Assembly (NCBI RefSeq): GCF_009828745.1
Contig: NZ_WTSX01000017.1
Span: 1 to 42,797 of the forward strand
DNA: 42,797 nt
Source: Erysipelothrix anatis
GTDB lineage: Bacteria > Bacillota_I > Bacilli_A > Erysipelotrichales > Erysipelotrichaceae
Reading direction: 5' to 3'
A program made the position numbers and the translations under genes. Each line of letters starts with the position of its first letter. Positions within the stretch are counted from its first letter, which is position 1. The notes under the pieces are model-generated. The model was not told where the DNA came from and ran no database searches. It saw only the letters and a program-made list of their open reading frames with translations. Shown here piece after piece: positions 23,277-32,772 of the stretch.

Positions 23277-24582
23277 ATTGTTCTGATGTTTCCGTAATTG
23301 CTTCAAGCTCACGTTCTAGCTGTTGTTTCTCAAATACTTTAAAGAATGGATAGTATATGAGCAACGAGATTATGAAGTTTATGATTACTAGGATAGCTGC
23401 CATTATTGTCCAATCAGTGCTAATCCATGCAGCAATTGGCGAGAGGACAGTAAACGGTAACTTCGCAACCATCATCGGAATCAAATTAAGTTTCAAGAAG
23501 ATGTATGAAACTGTCGTCATAACCAATGGAGCCACAATAAATGGGATCGCAAGAATTGGGTTCATAACAATTGGAGCTCCAAAAATAATTGGTTCATTAA
23601 TGTTGAAGAGTCCCGGAAGAATCGACAGTTTTCCCAATTGCTTCAAATATTTTGATTTTGAGAACATAAAGAGAACAACAAGTGCCAACGTTGCTCCCGA
23701 CCCACCAATCCATACAAACCATTGAATAAATTGCTCCGTAAATATATTGGGGAGTTGGGATGCAGGTACACCATTAGTGAATGCTTCCATATTTTCGGCA
23801 ATCGACATGTCCCAAAATGGACGAATAATGGGACCTAGAATTGCCGGACCATGAATTCCCATTACCCAAAAGATGCAAATTAAGAATACCGTTAGTAACC
23901 CTCCAATTAAACTATTTCCTGTTAATAGGCCTTTCAACGGCATTAGGATGGTTGTGAGGAAACCATTAATATCAAAGCCTAAGAGATAGCGTATCGTCCA
24001 GAAGAATAGAATTACCACAGCTGTTGGGAGTAGCGCAATGAATGAATTCGCGACTTCTGGTGGAACGCCATCAGGCATTTTTATCGTCCAATCTTTTGCT
24101 TTCATATAACGGAAAATCTCGACAGTAATTATCGAAGTAACAATTGCTGCGAACAATGATGATGAACCTAATGCTCCGATATTGATGTAACGACCTGAAC
24201 CAATCACACCATCAACAGCTTGTGTGACATGAACAGGAACAACTGTCGAAATAAGAAAGGCCAAGACAGCAAGTAGTCCTGTTGATACTTTATCCAATTG
24301 GTAGGTACCTGCTAAATGCTGGGCAATGGTAAACGTACAATATAGTGACATCGTTCCGACAGTAAAACGGAAGGGAATATCAAGCATTGCTTTGTACGGC
24401 TCGATGACCGCAGCAATTTCGGGTACGGGAATATTCAGCAAAATTGTAAAAAACGATCCTACAATCGTTAACGGAAGGGTGGCGATAATACCGTGACGGA
24501 TTGCGGACATGTGGCGCTGTCCACTAATTCGTGTCGCATAGGGCATAATCTTGGCTTCCAAAAATGTCATTAATGCATTCAT
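23275..24582 (-). CDS. Orphan PTS EIIC of the lactose/cellobiose family
   Basis: This 435-residue membrane permease has about ten TM segments. Family landmarks include HGIIATLPLTIVGSFF, IFWVMGIHGPAILGPI and LPGLFNINEPIIFGAPIVMN. It forms the sugar channel of a cellobiose/chitobiose/beta-glucoside type PTS. No EIIA, EIIB or phospho-glycosidase gene is next to it, so it must work with components encoded elsewhere. The start at 24582 has GGAGG 7 nt upstream; the more distal in-frame ATG is not supported. A near-consensus cre site lies upstream, suggesting CcpA control. Confidence 0.88.
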   Translation of the reverse strand: MNALMTFLEAKIMPYATRISGQRHMSAIRHGIIATLPLTIVGSFFTILLNIPVPEIAAVIEPYKAMLDIPFRFTVGTMSLYCTFTIAQHLAGTYQLDKVSTGLLAVLAFLISTVVPVHVTQAVDGVIGSGRYINIGALGSSSLFAAIVTSIITVEIFRYMKAKDWTIKMPDGVPPEVANSFIALLPTAVVILFFWTIRYLLGFDINGFLTTILMPLKGLLTGNSLIGGLLTVFLICIFWVMGIHGPAILGPIIRPFWDMSIAENMEAFTNGVPASQLPNIFTEQFIQWFVWIGGSGATLALVVLFMFSKSKYLKQLGKLSILPGLFNINEPIIFGAPIVMNPILAIPFIVAPLVMTTVSYIFLKLNLIPMMVAKLPFTVLSPIAAWISTDWTIMAAILVIINFIISLLIYYPFFKVFEKQQLERELEAITETSEQ

Positions 24583-24604
24583 AGTGAATCCTCCTATATA
24601 AAAC

Positions 24605-24654
24605 ATTATAACATTATATTCATTGGATTCAATACAAATATGTATGCGTTTTCA
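24605..24654 (-). promoter_or_regulatory. Promoter and cre-like site of the PTS EIIC gene
   Basis: On the minus strand TTGAAT (24632-24627), 16 bp, TATAAT (24610-24605). Just upstream, TGTATGCGTTTTCA (24641-24654) differs from the CcpA consensus TGWAARCGYTWNCA at one position. Its place upstream of the -35 allows either activation or repression. Confidence 0.65.
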
Positions 24655-24684
24655 ATATATGGGTATTCTCCCTTCTATTAACAA

Positions 24685-24720
24685 TAAAAAAGCTTCGACA
24701 TATTGTGTCAAAGCTTTTTT
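24685..24720. terminator. Intrinsic terminator of tgt
   Basis: AAAAAAGCTT (24686-24695) and AAGCTTTTTT (24711-24720) form the stem, with an inner GACA/TGTC pairing. It lies just after the tgt stop. Confidence 0.85.
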
Positions 24721-24725
24721 CTGAA

Positions 24726-25895
<1,170 letters not shown>

Positions 25896-25902
25896 TCATT
25901 AA

Positions 25903-27714
25903 TTATTCTTGGACGTTTCGGATTGCAGCTTTACGTTCGTGTGGTTTTAAGAAACGTTTACGTAGACGAATATTTAGAGGTGTAACCTCAACCAATTCAT
26001 CATCGCGAATGAACTCAAGTGCATATTCAAGCGTTAGTTGGATTGGTGGTGTAAGCTTCATGGCTTCATCACGTCCTGAACTACGAATCGCTGTTTGTTT
26101 TTTGTTTTTTGTTGGGTTAACATCCATGTCGGTATCACGTGCGGCAATCCCGACGATCATTCCTTCATAGACATCTGTTTGTGCACCAATAAAGAATTGG
26201 CCACGTTCTTGTAAGTTAAAGATTGAGTATGCCATCGAAACACCTTGTTCTGTTGAAACCATTGAACCGTTTTGACGTTGTTGGATAGCACCTTTGTATG
26301 GTTCGTAACCGAAGAATTGGCGGACCATTGTACCTTCACCACGTGTTGAGTTAATAAAGTCTCCACGGAAACCAATTAAACCACGTGTTGGAACACGCCA
26401 GTATTGTTTAACCATACCACGGTCTTCAGTCATGTCAGTCATTTCCCCTTGACGAAGGCTAATTTGGCTGATCATTGTTCCTGAATATGCTTCTGGCACT
26501 TCAATGATTACAGTTTCAATTGGCTCATGTTTTTTGCCATCGATCATTTGTGTGATAACTTGTGGTTTTGAAATTGCCAGTTCGTATCCTTCACGACGCA
26601 TGTTTTCAATAAGGATTGATAAGTGAAGTTCTCCACGTCCAGAGACTTTGAATGAATCTGCTGACCCCGTATCATCAACGCGTAATCCCACGTTAACTTC
26701 GAGTTCTTTTTCAAGACGTTCTTTAATGTTACGAGATGTTACGTATTTTCCATCACGACCTGCAAATGGTGATGCATTAACCATGAAGTTCATGGACAAT
26801 GTTGGTTCTTCGATAATAATTGGTGGTAATGGATCAATGTGATCAACATTGTTTAATGTGTTACCGATTGAGATATCATCAATACCAGCAACCATTACGA
26901 TGTCACCAGCGTATGCAACTTGTGTCTCCACTCGTTTTAGACCTTCGTAGACATATACTTTTGAAATTGATTGACGTTTAACGTTTCCATCATTATCAAC
27001 AACAGCTACTTGTTGTCCTTTTTTAACTTGTCCTTTAGTAATACGACCGATTCCAAGACGTCCAACATATTCATCATAAGCTAATGATGATACTTGGAAT
27101 TGAAGTGGATCATTATCGTAATCTGGATAAAGTGGTGTGTGTTCAACAATTGTGTCAAAGAGATCTTTAATGTTTGTTGCATCTTGATCTAATGATTTTT
27201 GAACAATTTGTTTTTTCGTAATTCCGTAAAGAATTGGGAATTCAAGTTGTTCGTCGGTTGCATCAAGGTCCATAAAGAGTTCGTAAACTTCTTCAATGAC
27301 TTCTTCAACACGACGGTCTTGTTTATCAATTTTATTAATTAGTAAGATTGGTTTTAAACCATTTTCAAGCGCTTTGTTTAGAACAAAACGTGTTTGTGGC
27401 ATTGGTCCTTCTGCACTATCAACAATTAAGATAACTGTATCAACCGTTTTGATGATACGTTCAACTTCACTTGAGAAGTCAGCATGGCCAGGAGTGTCCA
27501 CAATATTAATTTTAATGTCGCCATATTCGACACTACAGTTTTTGGAATAGATTGTAATACCACGCTCACGCTCGATATCATCACTATCCATAACTTGGTC
27601 CACGACCACTTGATTCTCATGAAATACACCTGCGGACTTTAACATCGCATCTACGAGTGTACTTTTACCAGCGTCAACGTGAGCAATAACTGCTATGTTT
27701 ATTATTTTTTTCAT
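25903..27714 (-). CDS. typA: Translational GTPase TypA/BipA
   Basis: This 603-residue ribosome-associated GTPase resembles EF-G. Its G-domain has G1 AHVDAGKST (10-18), G2 ERGITI, G3 DTPGHADF and G4 NKID. It has the TypA C-terminal region with [20 protein letters not shown] and [20 protein letters not shown]. It supports ribosome assembly and growth under stress, especially cold. Length is normal. The SD (AAGGAAAA) is further from the ATG than usual, about 11 nt. A TATAAT (27751-27746) upstream is the likely promoter -10. Confidence 0.96.
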   Translation of the reverse strand: MKKIINIAVIAHVDAGKSTLVDAMLKSAGVFHENQVVVDQVMDSDDIERERGITIYSKNCSVEYGDIKINIVDTPGHADFSSEVERIIKTVDTVILIVDSAEGPMPQTRFVLNKALENGLKPILLINKIDKQDRRVEEVIEEVYELFMDLDATDEQLEFPILYGITKKQIVQKSLDQDATNIKDLFDTIVEHTPLYPDYDNDPLQFQVSSLAYDEYVGRLGIGRITKGQVKKGQQVAVVDNDGNVKRQSISKVYVYEGLKRVETQVAYAGDIVMVAGIDDISIGNTLNNVDHIDPLPPIIIEEPTLSMNFMVNASPFAGRDGKYVTSRNIKERLEKELEVNVGLRVDDTGSADSFKVSGRGELHLSILIENMRREGYELAISKPQVITQMIDGKKHEPIETVIIEVPEAYSGTMISQISLRQGEMTDMTEDRGMVKQYWRVPTRGLIGFRGDFINSTRGEGTMVRQFFGYEPYKGAIQQRQNGSMVSTEQGVSMAYSIFNLQERGQFFIGAQTDVYEGMIVGIAARDTDMDVNPTKNKKQTAIRSSGRDEAMKLTPPIQLTLEYALEFIRDDELVEVTPLNIRLRKRFLKPHERKAAIRNVQE

Positions 27715-27895
27715 ATATTACATTTTCCTTTTCTACAACTGGTCTATTATACACGAATTCGTAGTAAAAGTGTAGAAAATGCAATCATGAGTGCGTTTAC
27801 AGACGAAAAAAGTTCCATTTTCAAGCAATTTGCTCTGTTTTTCTCGTGTTCATCACCCATCGTTAACATTTGCACCTGTGCTTTACTACGAAAAT
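27715..27895 (-). promoter_or_regulatory. typA upstream region
   Basis: This non-coding stretch holds a TATAAT -10 on the minus strand (27751-27746) with only a weak -35 at 17 bp. The palindrome ACGAATTCGT (27753-27762) lies directly upstream of the -10. Nothing else is recognisable. Confidence 0.45.
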
Positions 27896-27916
27896 AGCCC
27901 ACCATGACGGCGGACT
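27888..27916 (-). terminator. Terminator of ldh
   Basis: On the minus strand AGTCCGCC (27916-27909) pairs with GGTGGGCT (27903-27896) through two G-U pairs, followed by ATTTTC. It lies 12 bp after the ldh stop. The T-run is short. Confidence 0.65.
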
Positions 27917-27927
27917 ATTCGTATACT

Positions 27928-28869
27928 TTATAGATTTGATTGGTTGATAATTTCTTTAAGCATATCTGCAGATTCTCGAAGTGCCGACACTTCGTTTGTG
28001 CTGTATGGAACTTCAACGGTATTAAGAACTCCTTGACGACCCACAACTGTTGGTACTGAAATATAAACATCTTCGATTCCATAATCACCACTTTGTAATG
28101 AGGAAACGGTTAAGATTGATTTTTCATCACGAAGAATTGCTTTAACAATGTGCGTAACGGCAAGTGCAACCGCATAATTGGTATAACCTTTACGATCAAT
28201 AATTTCGTACGCAGCCGTTTTAACATCATGCGTAATTTGATCACGCATCGCGTCATTAAACTCAATGTTCATATTGCGTGAATACTGCTCGATTGTAAGT
28301 CCAGCAATGGTTGCGAGTGACCATGTTGCAATCTCACTATCACCATGTTCACCAATAATATTCGCATGGATATTACGAGGATCGACAGCAAACTTGTTTG
28401 CTAAAATTGATTGGAAGCGTGCGGTATCAAGAACTGTACCTGAACCAATCACGCGATTCGCTGGGAAGCCTGAAAGTTGGTAGGTTATTTGTGCCAAAAT
28501 ATCTACTGGATTTGAGACAACCAAGAGGATAGCATCTGGATTGTATTCAACAATACTTGGAATTAATTGCTTATAGATCTCAATATTACGGTTTACAAGA
28601 TCAATCCGTGTTTCACCAGGTTTTTGTGCCAAACCGGCAGTGATAATTACAATATCGGATCCTGCTGTTTCTGGATAGTCACCAGCAACAACCTTTACGG
28701 GAGAAACAAATACTTGACCTTGATCCAGATCCATTGCTTCACCTTTCGCTTTATCTTTGTTGATATCAACAATTACAATTTCGGATACGACATTACTATT
28801 CATTAACGCAAATGCAGTGGTTGAACCAACAAAACCTGCACCAATTATTGAAACTTTATTTGCTTTCAT
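27928..28869 (-). CDS. ldh: L-lactate dehydrogenase
   Basis: This 313-residue NAD-dependent enzyme reduces pyruvate to L-lactate, regenerating NAD+ in fermentation. It has the Rossmann motif GAGFVGSTTA (10-19), Q82 in AGLAQKPGETR at the position that separates lactate from malate dehydrogenases, SNPVDILAQ, SGTVLDTARF and the catalytic H175 (GEHGDSEIATWS). The start at 28869 has AAGGAG 8 nt upstream; the longer in-frame start has none. An extended -10 TGGTATGAT lies upstream. It is divergent from the HMG-CoA reductase gene. Confidence 0.95.
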   Translation of the reverse strand: MKANKVSIIGAGFVGSTTAFALMNSNVVSEIVIVDINKDKAKGEAMDLDQGQVFVSPVKVVAGDYPETAGSDIVIITAGLAQKPGETRIDLVNRNIEIYKQLIPSIVEYNPDAILLVVSNPVDILAQITYQLSGFPANRVIGSGTVLDTARFQSILANKFAVDPRNIHANIIGEHGDSEIATWSLATIAGLTIEQYSRNMNIEFNDAMRDQITHDVKTAAYEIIDRKGYTNYAVALAVTHIVKAILRDEKSILTVSSLQSGDYGIEDVYISVPTVVGRQGVLNTVEVPYSTNEVSALRESADMLKEIINQSNL

Positions 28870-28932
28870 AGAATCTCTCCTTTTGTCTGTCTTCATCATA
28901 CCAAAACTGCGTTAAGAAGCGGTAGAGTTTGC

Positions 28933-28960
28933 TTGCATTTTCATCGTGATAAGTTATTCT
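28933..28960 (+). promoter_or_regulatory. Candidate promoter of mvaA
   Basis: TTGCAT (28933-28938), 16 bp, TATTCT (28955-28960). It fits a sigma-A promoter moderately well and is followed by GAGGTG before the start codon. Confidence 0.45.
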
Positions 28961-28980
28961 TAATCTATGAGGTGATTCAC

Positions 28981-30225
28981 ATGTATACAAAGTTTTATAA
29001 GAAAGATATCGCAGCTCGGAAAGCTGTCCTTGCTCAAGACCATCGTTACGATGAGTCCTTGGATACGCCTTTACCGGAATCTGTTTACGACAATATGATT
29101 GAAAATGCAATTACAGCCTATGAACTTCCAATGGGAGTTGCTCCTGGATTTCTAATCAATGGAAAAGATGTTGTGATGGCAATGGTCACAGAAGAACCAT
29201 CAGTGATTGCTGCTGCGAGTAATGCCGCAAAGATATTCCAACGTAATGGTGGTATAACAAGTCATGTAGAAAGTCGTTTCATGCGTGGTCAAATTGCATT
29301 TGCTAATCCAAAAAACCCACAAGAAATGATGGAATTTGTTGAGAATAATTTCTCAGAACTACAGCATATTGCACACACTGCTTACCCATCTATTGTGAAA
29401 AGGGGTGGCGGTCTTCACAAAATAGAAACCAAGTATGTGATGAATCCCGATAAAACACACTTCCTGATTGTCTATTTAATTGTAGACACGCAAGAGGCAA
29501 TGGGTGCAAATATGATGAATACTATGCTTGAGGCCGTTAAGAGTTACTTAGCCGAAACATTCGCAACAGAAGCCTTAATGGGGATTTTATCAAACCTAAC
29601 AACGGAATCCGTTGTTCATGCTTCCGTACGTTTGAATCCAGATACGCTTAAACATTCTGATCTCATTGCCTCACGCATTAAACAGGCATCCGATCTTGCG
29701 ATGGTAGACCCATATCGAGCAGCAACACATAATAAAGGGATTATGAACGGTATTGATGCTGTCGTCTTGGCAAGTGGGAATGATTGGCGTGCAATCGAAG
29801 CCGCAGTCCATAGCTATGCTTCACTTTCAGGCACATATCAACCCTTAACTAAATGGTCTATAGCAGATAATGGTGATATCCTCGGTTCCATAACCTTACC
29901 CATGCCCATTGGCGCTGTTGGCGGCTCAATGGGTATTCACCCTAAAGCACAATTAGCACGTAAAATTATGAAATTCGAGAATGCTCAAGACCTCATGATG
30001 ATGATCGCAAGTGTCGGCCTTGCACAAAACTTCGCTGCCATTTACGCATTAACTACTGACGGCATTCAAAAAGGTCACATGGCACTGCATGCCCGGTCGC
30101 TCGCATTACAAGCTGGGGCTCTCGCTGAACATCTCGATGCAATCGTGACTGAACTGACACAAACCCAACCCATGAATCTTGAAGCAGCTCATAAAATTGT
30201 TTCAAAATATGAAGGTAGAGAGTAA
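28981..30225 (+). CDS. mvaA: Hydroxymethylglutaryl-CoA reductase, class II (degradative-type sequence)
   Basis: This 414-residue enzyme interconverts HMG-CoA and mevalonate. Class II residues are visible: E72 (VTEEPSVIAAAS), DTQEAMGANMMNTM (169-182), K252 (HNKGIMNGID), D268 (SGNDWRA) and the catalytic His in QKGHMALHAR (363-372). In Gram-positive cocci and relatives this class works in the biosynthetic direction for isoprenoids, which is the likely role here. No other mevalonate gene is in the window. The ATG at 28981 has GAGGTG at 6 nt; an upstream in-frame start at 28933 overlaps the promoter and is rejected. A terminator overlaps the stop. Confidence 0.95.
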   Translation: MYTKFYKKDIAARKAVLAQDHRYDESLDTPLPESVYDNMIENAITAYELPMGVAPGFLINGKDVVMAMVTEEPSVIAAASNAAKIFQRNGGITSHVESRFMRGQIAFANPKNPQEMMEFVENNFSELQHIAHTAYPSIVKRGGGLHKIETKYVMNPDKTHFLIVYLIVDTQEAMGANMMNTMLEAVKSYLAETFATEALMGILSNLTTESVVHASVRLNPDTLKHSDLIASRIKQASDLAMVDPYRAATHNKGIMNGIDAVVLASGNDWRAIEAAVHSYASLSGTYQPLTKWSIADNGDILGSITLPMPIGAVGGSMGIHPKAQLARKIMKFENAQDLMMMIASVGLAQNFAAIYALTTDGIQKGHMALHARSLALQAGALAEHLDAIVTELTQTQPMNLEAAHKIVSKYEGRE

Positions 30226-30239
30226 TCTCTATCTTTTTT
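30214..30239 (+). terminator. Intrinsic terminator of mvaA
   Basis: GGTAGAGA (30214-30221) and TCTCTATC (30226-30233) with one G-U pair, then T6. It overlaps the mvaA stop. Confidence 0.75.
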
Positions 30240-30288
30240 ATAGGATTTATAGCGCACGCTTCCTATTTAAAAGATAGAGGTGAAATTG

Positions 30289-30918
30289 ATGTATTCTATA
30301 TTAACTTCTATTTTTTGTGTACTACTGACATTTTTAATATGGTGCTGGGGATTTCGCGTTATTGATGCAATCAAAAGTAATCAATATGGCCAACGGCGCG
30401 TCTCTGTCTTTATTTTTATGGTTTTCAATCACTACATTATTTTTCGACAATTGATGCAAATGGAACTCCCAACGATGCTTCGAATTGTCCACGGTTTGTT
30501 TATATCGCTTCTGTTGTTGATGAGTTTAATTGATACATACACCTGTTGTATATCGAATCACCACTTAATAATCTGCTTAATTTTAGCACTACTTCAGCGT
30601 TGGCTAAATCCACTGACCCAAAATCACTTTTTCTTGTTAGTCTGTGTTGTTCCGCTAACATTGATAGGTTTAAGACACAAAGAATATCTCGGTTTTGGCG
30701 ATGTTATCTTACTTATTATTTGTGCGACTTACTTAAATGTACTTTCGTTTTACATAACACTTGCGATCGCGGTGATAAGTGCTTCGTGTGTTTCTATTTT
30801 GTTAATTGTGATGGGGCGACGATCGCTGCAAGATGCTATCCCCTTTGTTCCATTTATCACTTTTGGGTTCGTTATGACCTTACTTTTTGACGCACCAATT
30901 TGGTTTGGATTCCCATAA
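30289..30918 (+). CDS. Prepilin peptidase (A24) family membrane protein, probably short form
   Basis: This 209-residue polytopic membrane protein has about six hydrophobic segments. Two aspartates match the A24 aspartic-protease pattern: D82 in SLIDTYTCCISN and D138 in YLGFGDVILL, the latter the GxGD motif. Type IV prepilin peptidases cut leader peptides of pilin-like proteins such as competence pseudopilins. The N-terminal zinc/methylase motif of classical PilD is absent. The first motif is poorer than usual (DxxxxxIPN expected), so specificity is uncertain. No pilin or com gene is adjacent. The ATG at 30289 has GAGGTG at 6 nt spacing and is preferred over GTG 30280. Confidence 0.7.
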   Translation: MYSILTSIFCVLLTFLIWCWGFRVIDAIKSNQYGQRRVSVFIFMVFNHYIIFRQLMQMELPTMLRIVHGLFISLLLLMSLIDTYTCCISNHHLIICLILALLQRWLNPLTQNHFFLLVCVVPLTLIGLRHKEYLGFGDVILLIICATYLNVLSFYITLAIAVISASCVSILLIVMGRRSLQDAIPFVPFITFGFVMTLLFDAPIWFGFP

Positions 30919-30940
30919 AAAAAGCTCTTACGAGCTCTTT
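30918..30940. terminator. Bidirectional terminator between convergent membrane protein genes
   Basis: AAGCTC (30922-30927) faces GAGCTC (30932-30937) in an imperfect A/T-flanked stem. It ends transcripts of both convergent genes. Confidence 0.65.
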
Positions 30941-32178
30941 GATGTATATATTTTTTTCTGAATTACACCAGATCCAGGTTTTTTTAGTTGGCTTTCAAGA
31001 TACTCATAATAAGCCCCGGGAGTTGCCACACCACTTATTTGTATTAATCGCATTCCACTTGATTCAATAATTTGATCAGCAACCAGAACGCAATTGGTCG
31101 TAAACACGTTGTATGTTTTGAACTTTCCGCGCTTAAACTTATAGAAATCTACTTTTAGATTTGCTTGACGGAGTCGTGTTAGATAGTTTTCGCCTTCTGT
31201 ATCTTGTTGATATGGGTAATCATAATAAAACGCATCTTCAAGAATTGTATCAATACGTGCTTCTATTTGACTCGCTTGCTCTTGTGTTAAATGAATAAAG
31301 AAACGAAAGACTGTTGTGCCCGTATCGACTGCATATTGGACAAAATCTTTCTCACTTCCAATAATCATGACACCGTCGCCATAGGCCATTGATTTTGCAC
31401 GGTTGAAGTTATCATGGGCACCATAAGAATAAATACTGCCACGATATCCTATATCAAGGTGGCCGATTCGACTATGTCCTTCATCTTTAGCATAAAGGTA
31501 TACGGATAACATTGTACCCGTTGAGGGCTCAACCTCGCTCGAAAAACTGCCAGGATTTTCCAACTCAATACGATTAATACTCTTTATTAAAAAATTCGGA
31601 ATTAATGCAGCAAAAAAGACTGGCAAGGAAAAACTAATCTTGATTTTATTACGGAAAAGAACTTGAACTGCCGAAAATCCCTCCACTATACCATATAGAA
31701 TAATGTATGATCCAACTTGTAAATTAATAATAAAACGGTTTTCAACACCACTGAAAATCAGTAATAAACCCATGCCAAATGAAATTAGAAACGCAATAAT
31801 TTTTCCAAACTTTCCGGGTTCGTTGTCCTTAATTTTGACATAAAGTTCAAGTCCGTGGACTGCTGCATTAAACATTGCCCACATCCCAAAAATAATTGCA
31901 ATGATCTCGATATAGAGGTACTCCGTCAGTCCCAGCAATATAAATAGACCCAGTGCACCTAAACCAATTAACCCATTGAAGATATTCCGATTTCGGATAC
32001 TTTGATAAATCGAAACCACAAACGAAGCAATTAATGCAATACGGATAGCGAGATAAATGAGTGACCACATGAGATTATCACGATAAATAAAAAGTACCCC
32101 TATTACGATTAAAACTACAGACACGAGTATCTGTATCCATAAAACTGATTTTTCTTCCCGTGAAAACACATGTTTCAT
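30928..32178 (-). CDS. HdeD-like polytopic membrane protein with a C-terminal permuted papain/NlpC-P60-like domain
   Basis: The first 200 of 416 residues hold about seven hydrophobic segments in paired form, resembling HdeD/DUF308 proteins. A soluble domain follows (about 220-400). There, H240 in GHLDIGYRGSIYSYGAHD and C363 in FTTNCVLVADQI occupy the His-first, Cys-last order of circularly permuted papain-like families (DUF4105/YiiX type). The ligand could be a lipid, peptide or cell-wall amide; none is established. The start at 32178 has AGAGG at 6 nt. The longer in-frame extension crosses the promoter (TGTTATAAT, -10 at 32202-32197) and is rejected. Domain assignment is by motif only. Confidence 0.62.
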   Translation of the reverse strand: MKHVFSREEKSVLWIQILVSVVLIVIGVLFIYRDNLMWSLIYLAIRIALIASFVVSIYQSIRNRNIFNGLIGLGALGLFILLGLTEYLYIEIIAIIFGMWAMFNAAVHGLELYVKIKDNEPGKFGKIIAFLISFGMGLLLIFSGVENRFIINLQVGSYIILYGIVEGFSAVQVLFRNKIKISFSLPVFFAALIPNFLIKSINRIELENPGSFSSEVEPSTGTMLSVYLYAKDEGHSRIGHLDIGYRGSIYSYGAHDNFNRAKSMAYGDGVMIIGSEKDFVQYAVDTGTTVFRFFIHLTQEQASQIEARIDTILEDAFYYDYPYQQDTEGENYLTRLRQANLKVDFYKFKRGKFKTYNVFTTNCVLVADQIIESSGMRLIQISGVATPGAYYEYLESQLKKPGSGVIQKKIYTSKSS

Positions 32179-32196
32179 ACAATACCTCTTTGCTTT

Positions 32197-32204
32197 ATTA
32201 TAAC
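32197..32204 (-). promoter_or_regulatory. Extended -10 promoter of the HdeD/papain-like gene
   Basis: On the minus strand TGTTATAAT, with the hexamer at 32202-32197, lies 19 bp before the chosen start codon. It shows that the upstream in-frame extension is not translated. The rest of the gap up to 32350 contains an A/T-rich region with a TAGAAT serving the divergent DUF805 gene. Confidence 0.55.
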
Positions 32205-32350
32205 ACTGAAATATAGCCTCGTCGTCGAAAAACGCATGTACATTTTCGATACACACTCTCATATTCTCATAAATTTTCAAATATTGTATACATATTACTG
32301 TTTTTCTGTTCGTAGATATTATAGAATAGGACAATAAAGGGGGAAAACTT

Positions 32351-32731
32351 ATGAACTATTTAAAGAAATTTGTAGCTAACATGGCAATCATGGACGGTCG
32401 CACATCACGTCGTGAATTCTGGTTTACAATCTTATACATTTATCTCTTTGCAGCACTCTTTGGCGTTGCTGTTGGTTTAATTGGATTAATTGTTAAATTA
32501 CCTACACTCTTGGGCGCAGCTATCATCGTTATTCAAGCCATCATTTTCATTGGAACAATCTCGATGCAAGTTCGTCGTCTACATGACACAAATAAATCTG
32601 CATGGTACCTACTCGTAAATATGATTCCAGTTATTGGTCAATTCGTATTTATCTTCTTCTTAGTAAGTCCTGGTGATGACCACATGAACAACTATGGTTA
32701 CCCAAACAACTCACAAGAAACAACATTCTAG
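32351..32731 (+). CDS. DUF805 family inner-membrane protein
   Basis: This 126-residue protein has four hydrophobic segments. It shows the DUF805 landmarks DGRTSRREFW (15-24), VRRLHDTNKSAWYLL (77-91), MIPVIGQ and a C-terminal SPGDDHMNNYG. The family (YhaH/YhaI in E. coli) is common and has no defined function. AAAGGGGG lies before the ATG, which is stronger than usual. A strong terminator follows, so it is a single-gene unit, divergent from the HdeD/papain-like gene. Confidence 0.88.
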   Translation: MNYLKKFVANMAIMDGRTSRREFWFTILYIYLFAALFGVAVGLIGLIVKLPTLLGAAIIVIQAIIFIGTISMQVRRLHDTNKSAWYLLVNMIPVIGQFVFIFFLVSPGDDHMNNYGYPNNSQETTF

Positions 32732-32737
32732 TAGATT

Positions 32738-32772
32738 AAAAGGCACTCGACCTACGTCAAGTGCCTTTTTTT
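32738..32772. terminator. Intrinsic terminator of the DUF805 gene
   Basis: AAAAGGCACT (32738-32747) and AGTGCCTTTT (32760-32769), extended by T. It is also usable by the convergent deacetylase gene. Confidence 0.88.

Noticed and set aside
23357-23725. 122-codon open frame on the plus strand
   Set aside because: It is antisense to the PTS EIIC gene. The apparent protein is a mirror of hydrophobic codons and has no ribosome binding site.
28933-28980. Upstream in-frame extension of mvaA
   Set aside because: It spans the likely promoter and lacks an SD; the ATG at 28981 has GAGGTG and fits the family start.
30546-30890. 114-codon open frame inside the prepilin-peptidase gene
   Set aside because: It is an out-of-frame overlap with the longer frame that carries the A24 aspartates and a proper SD.
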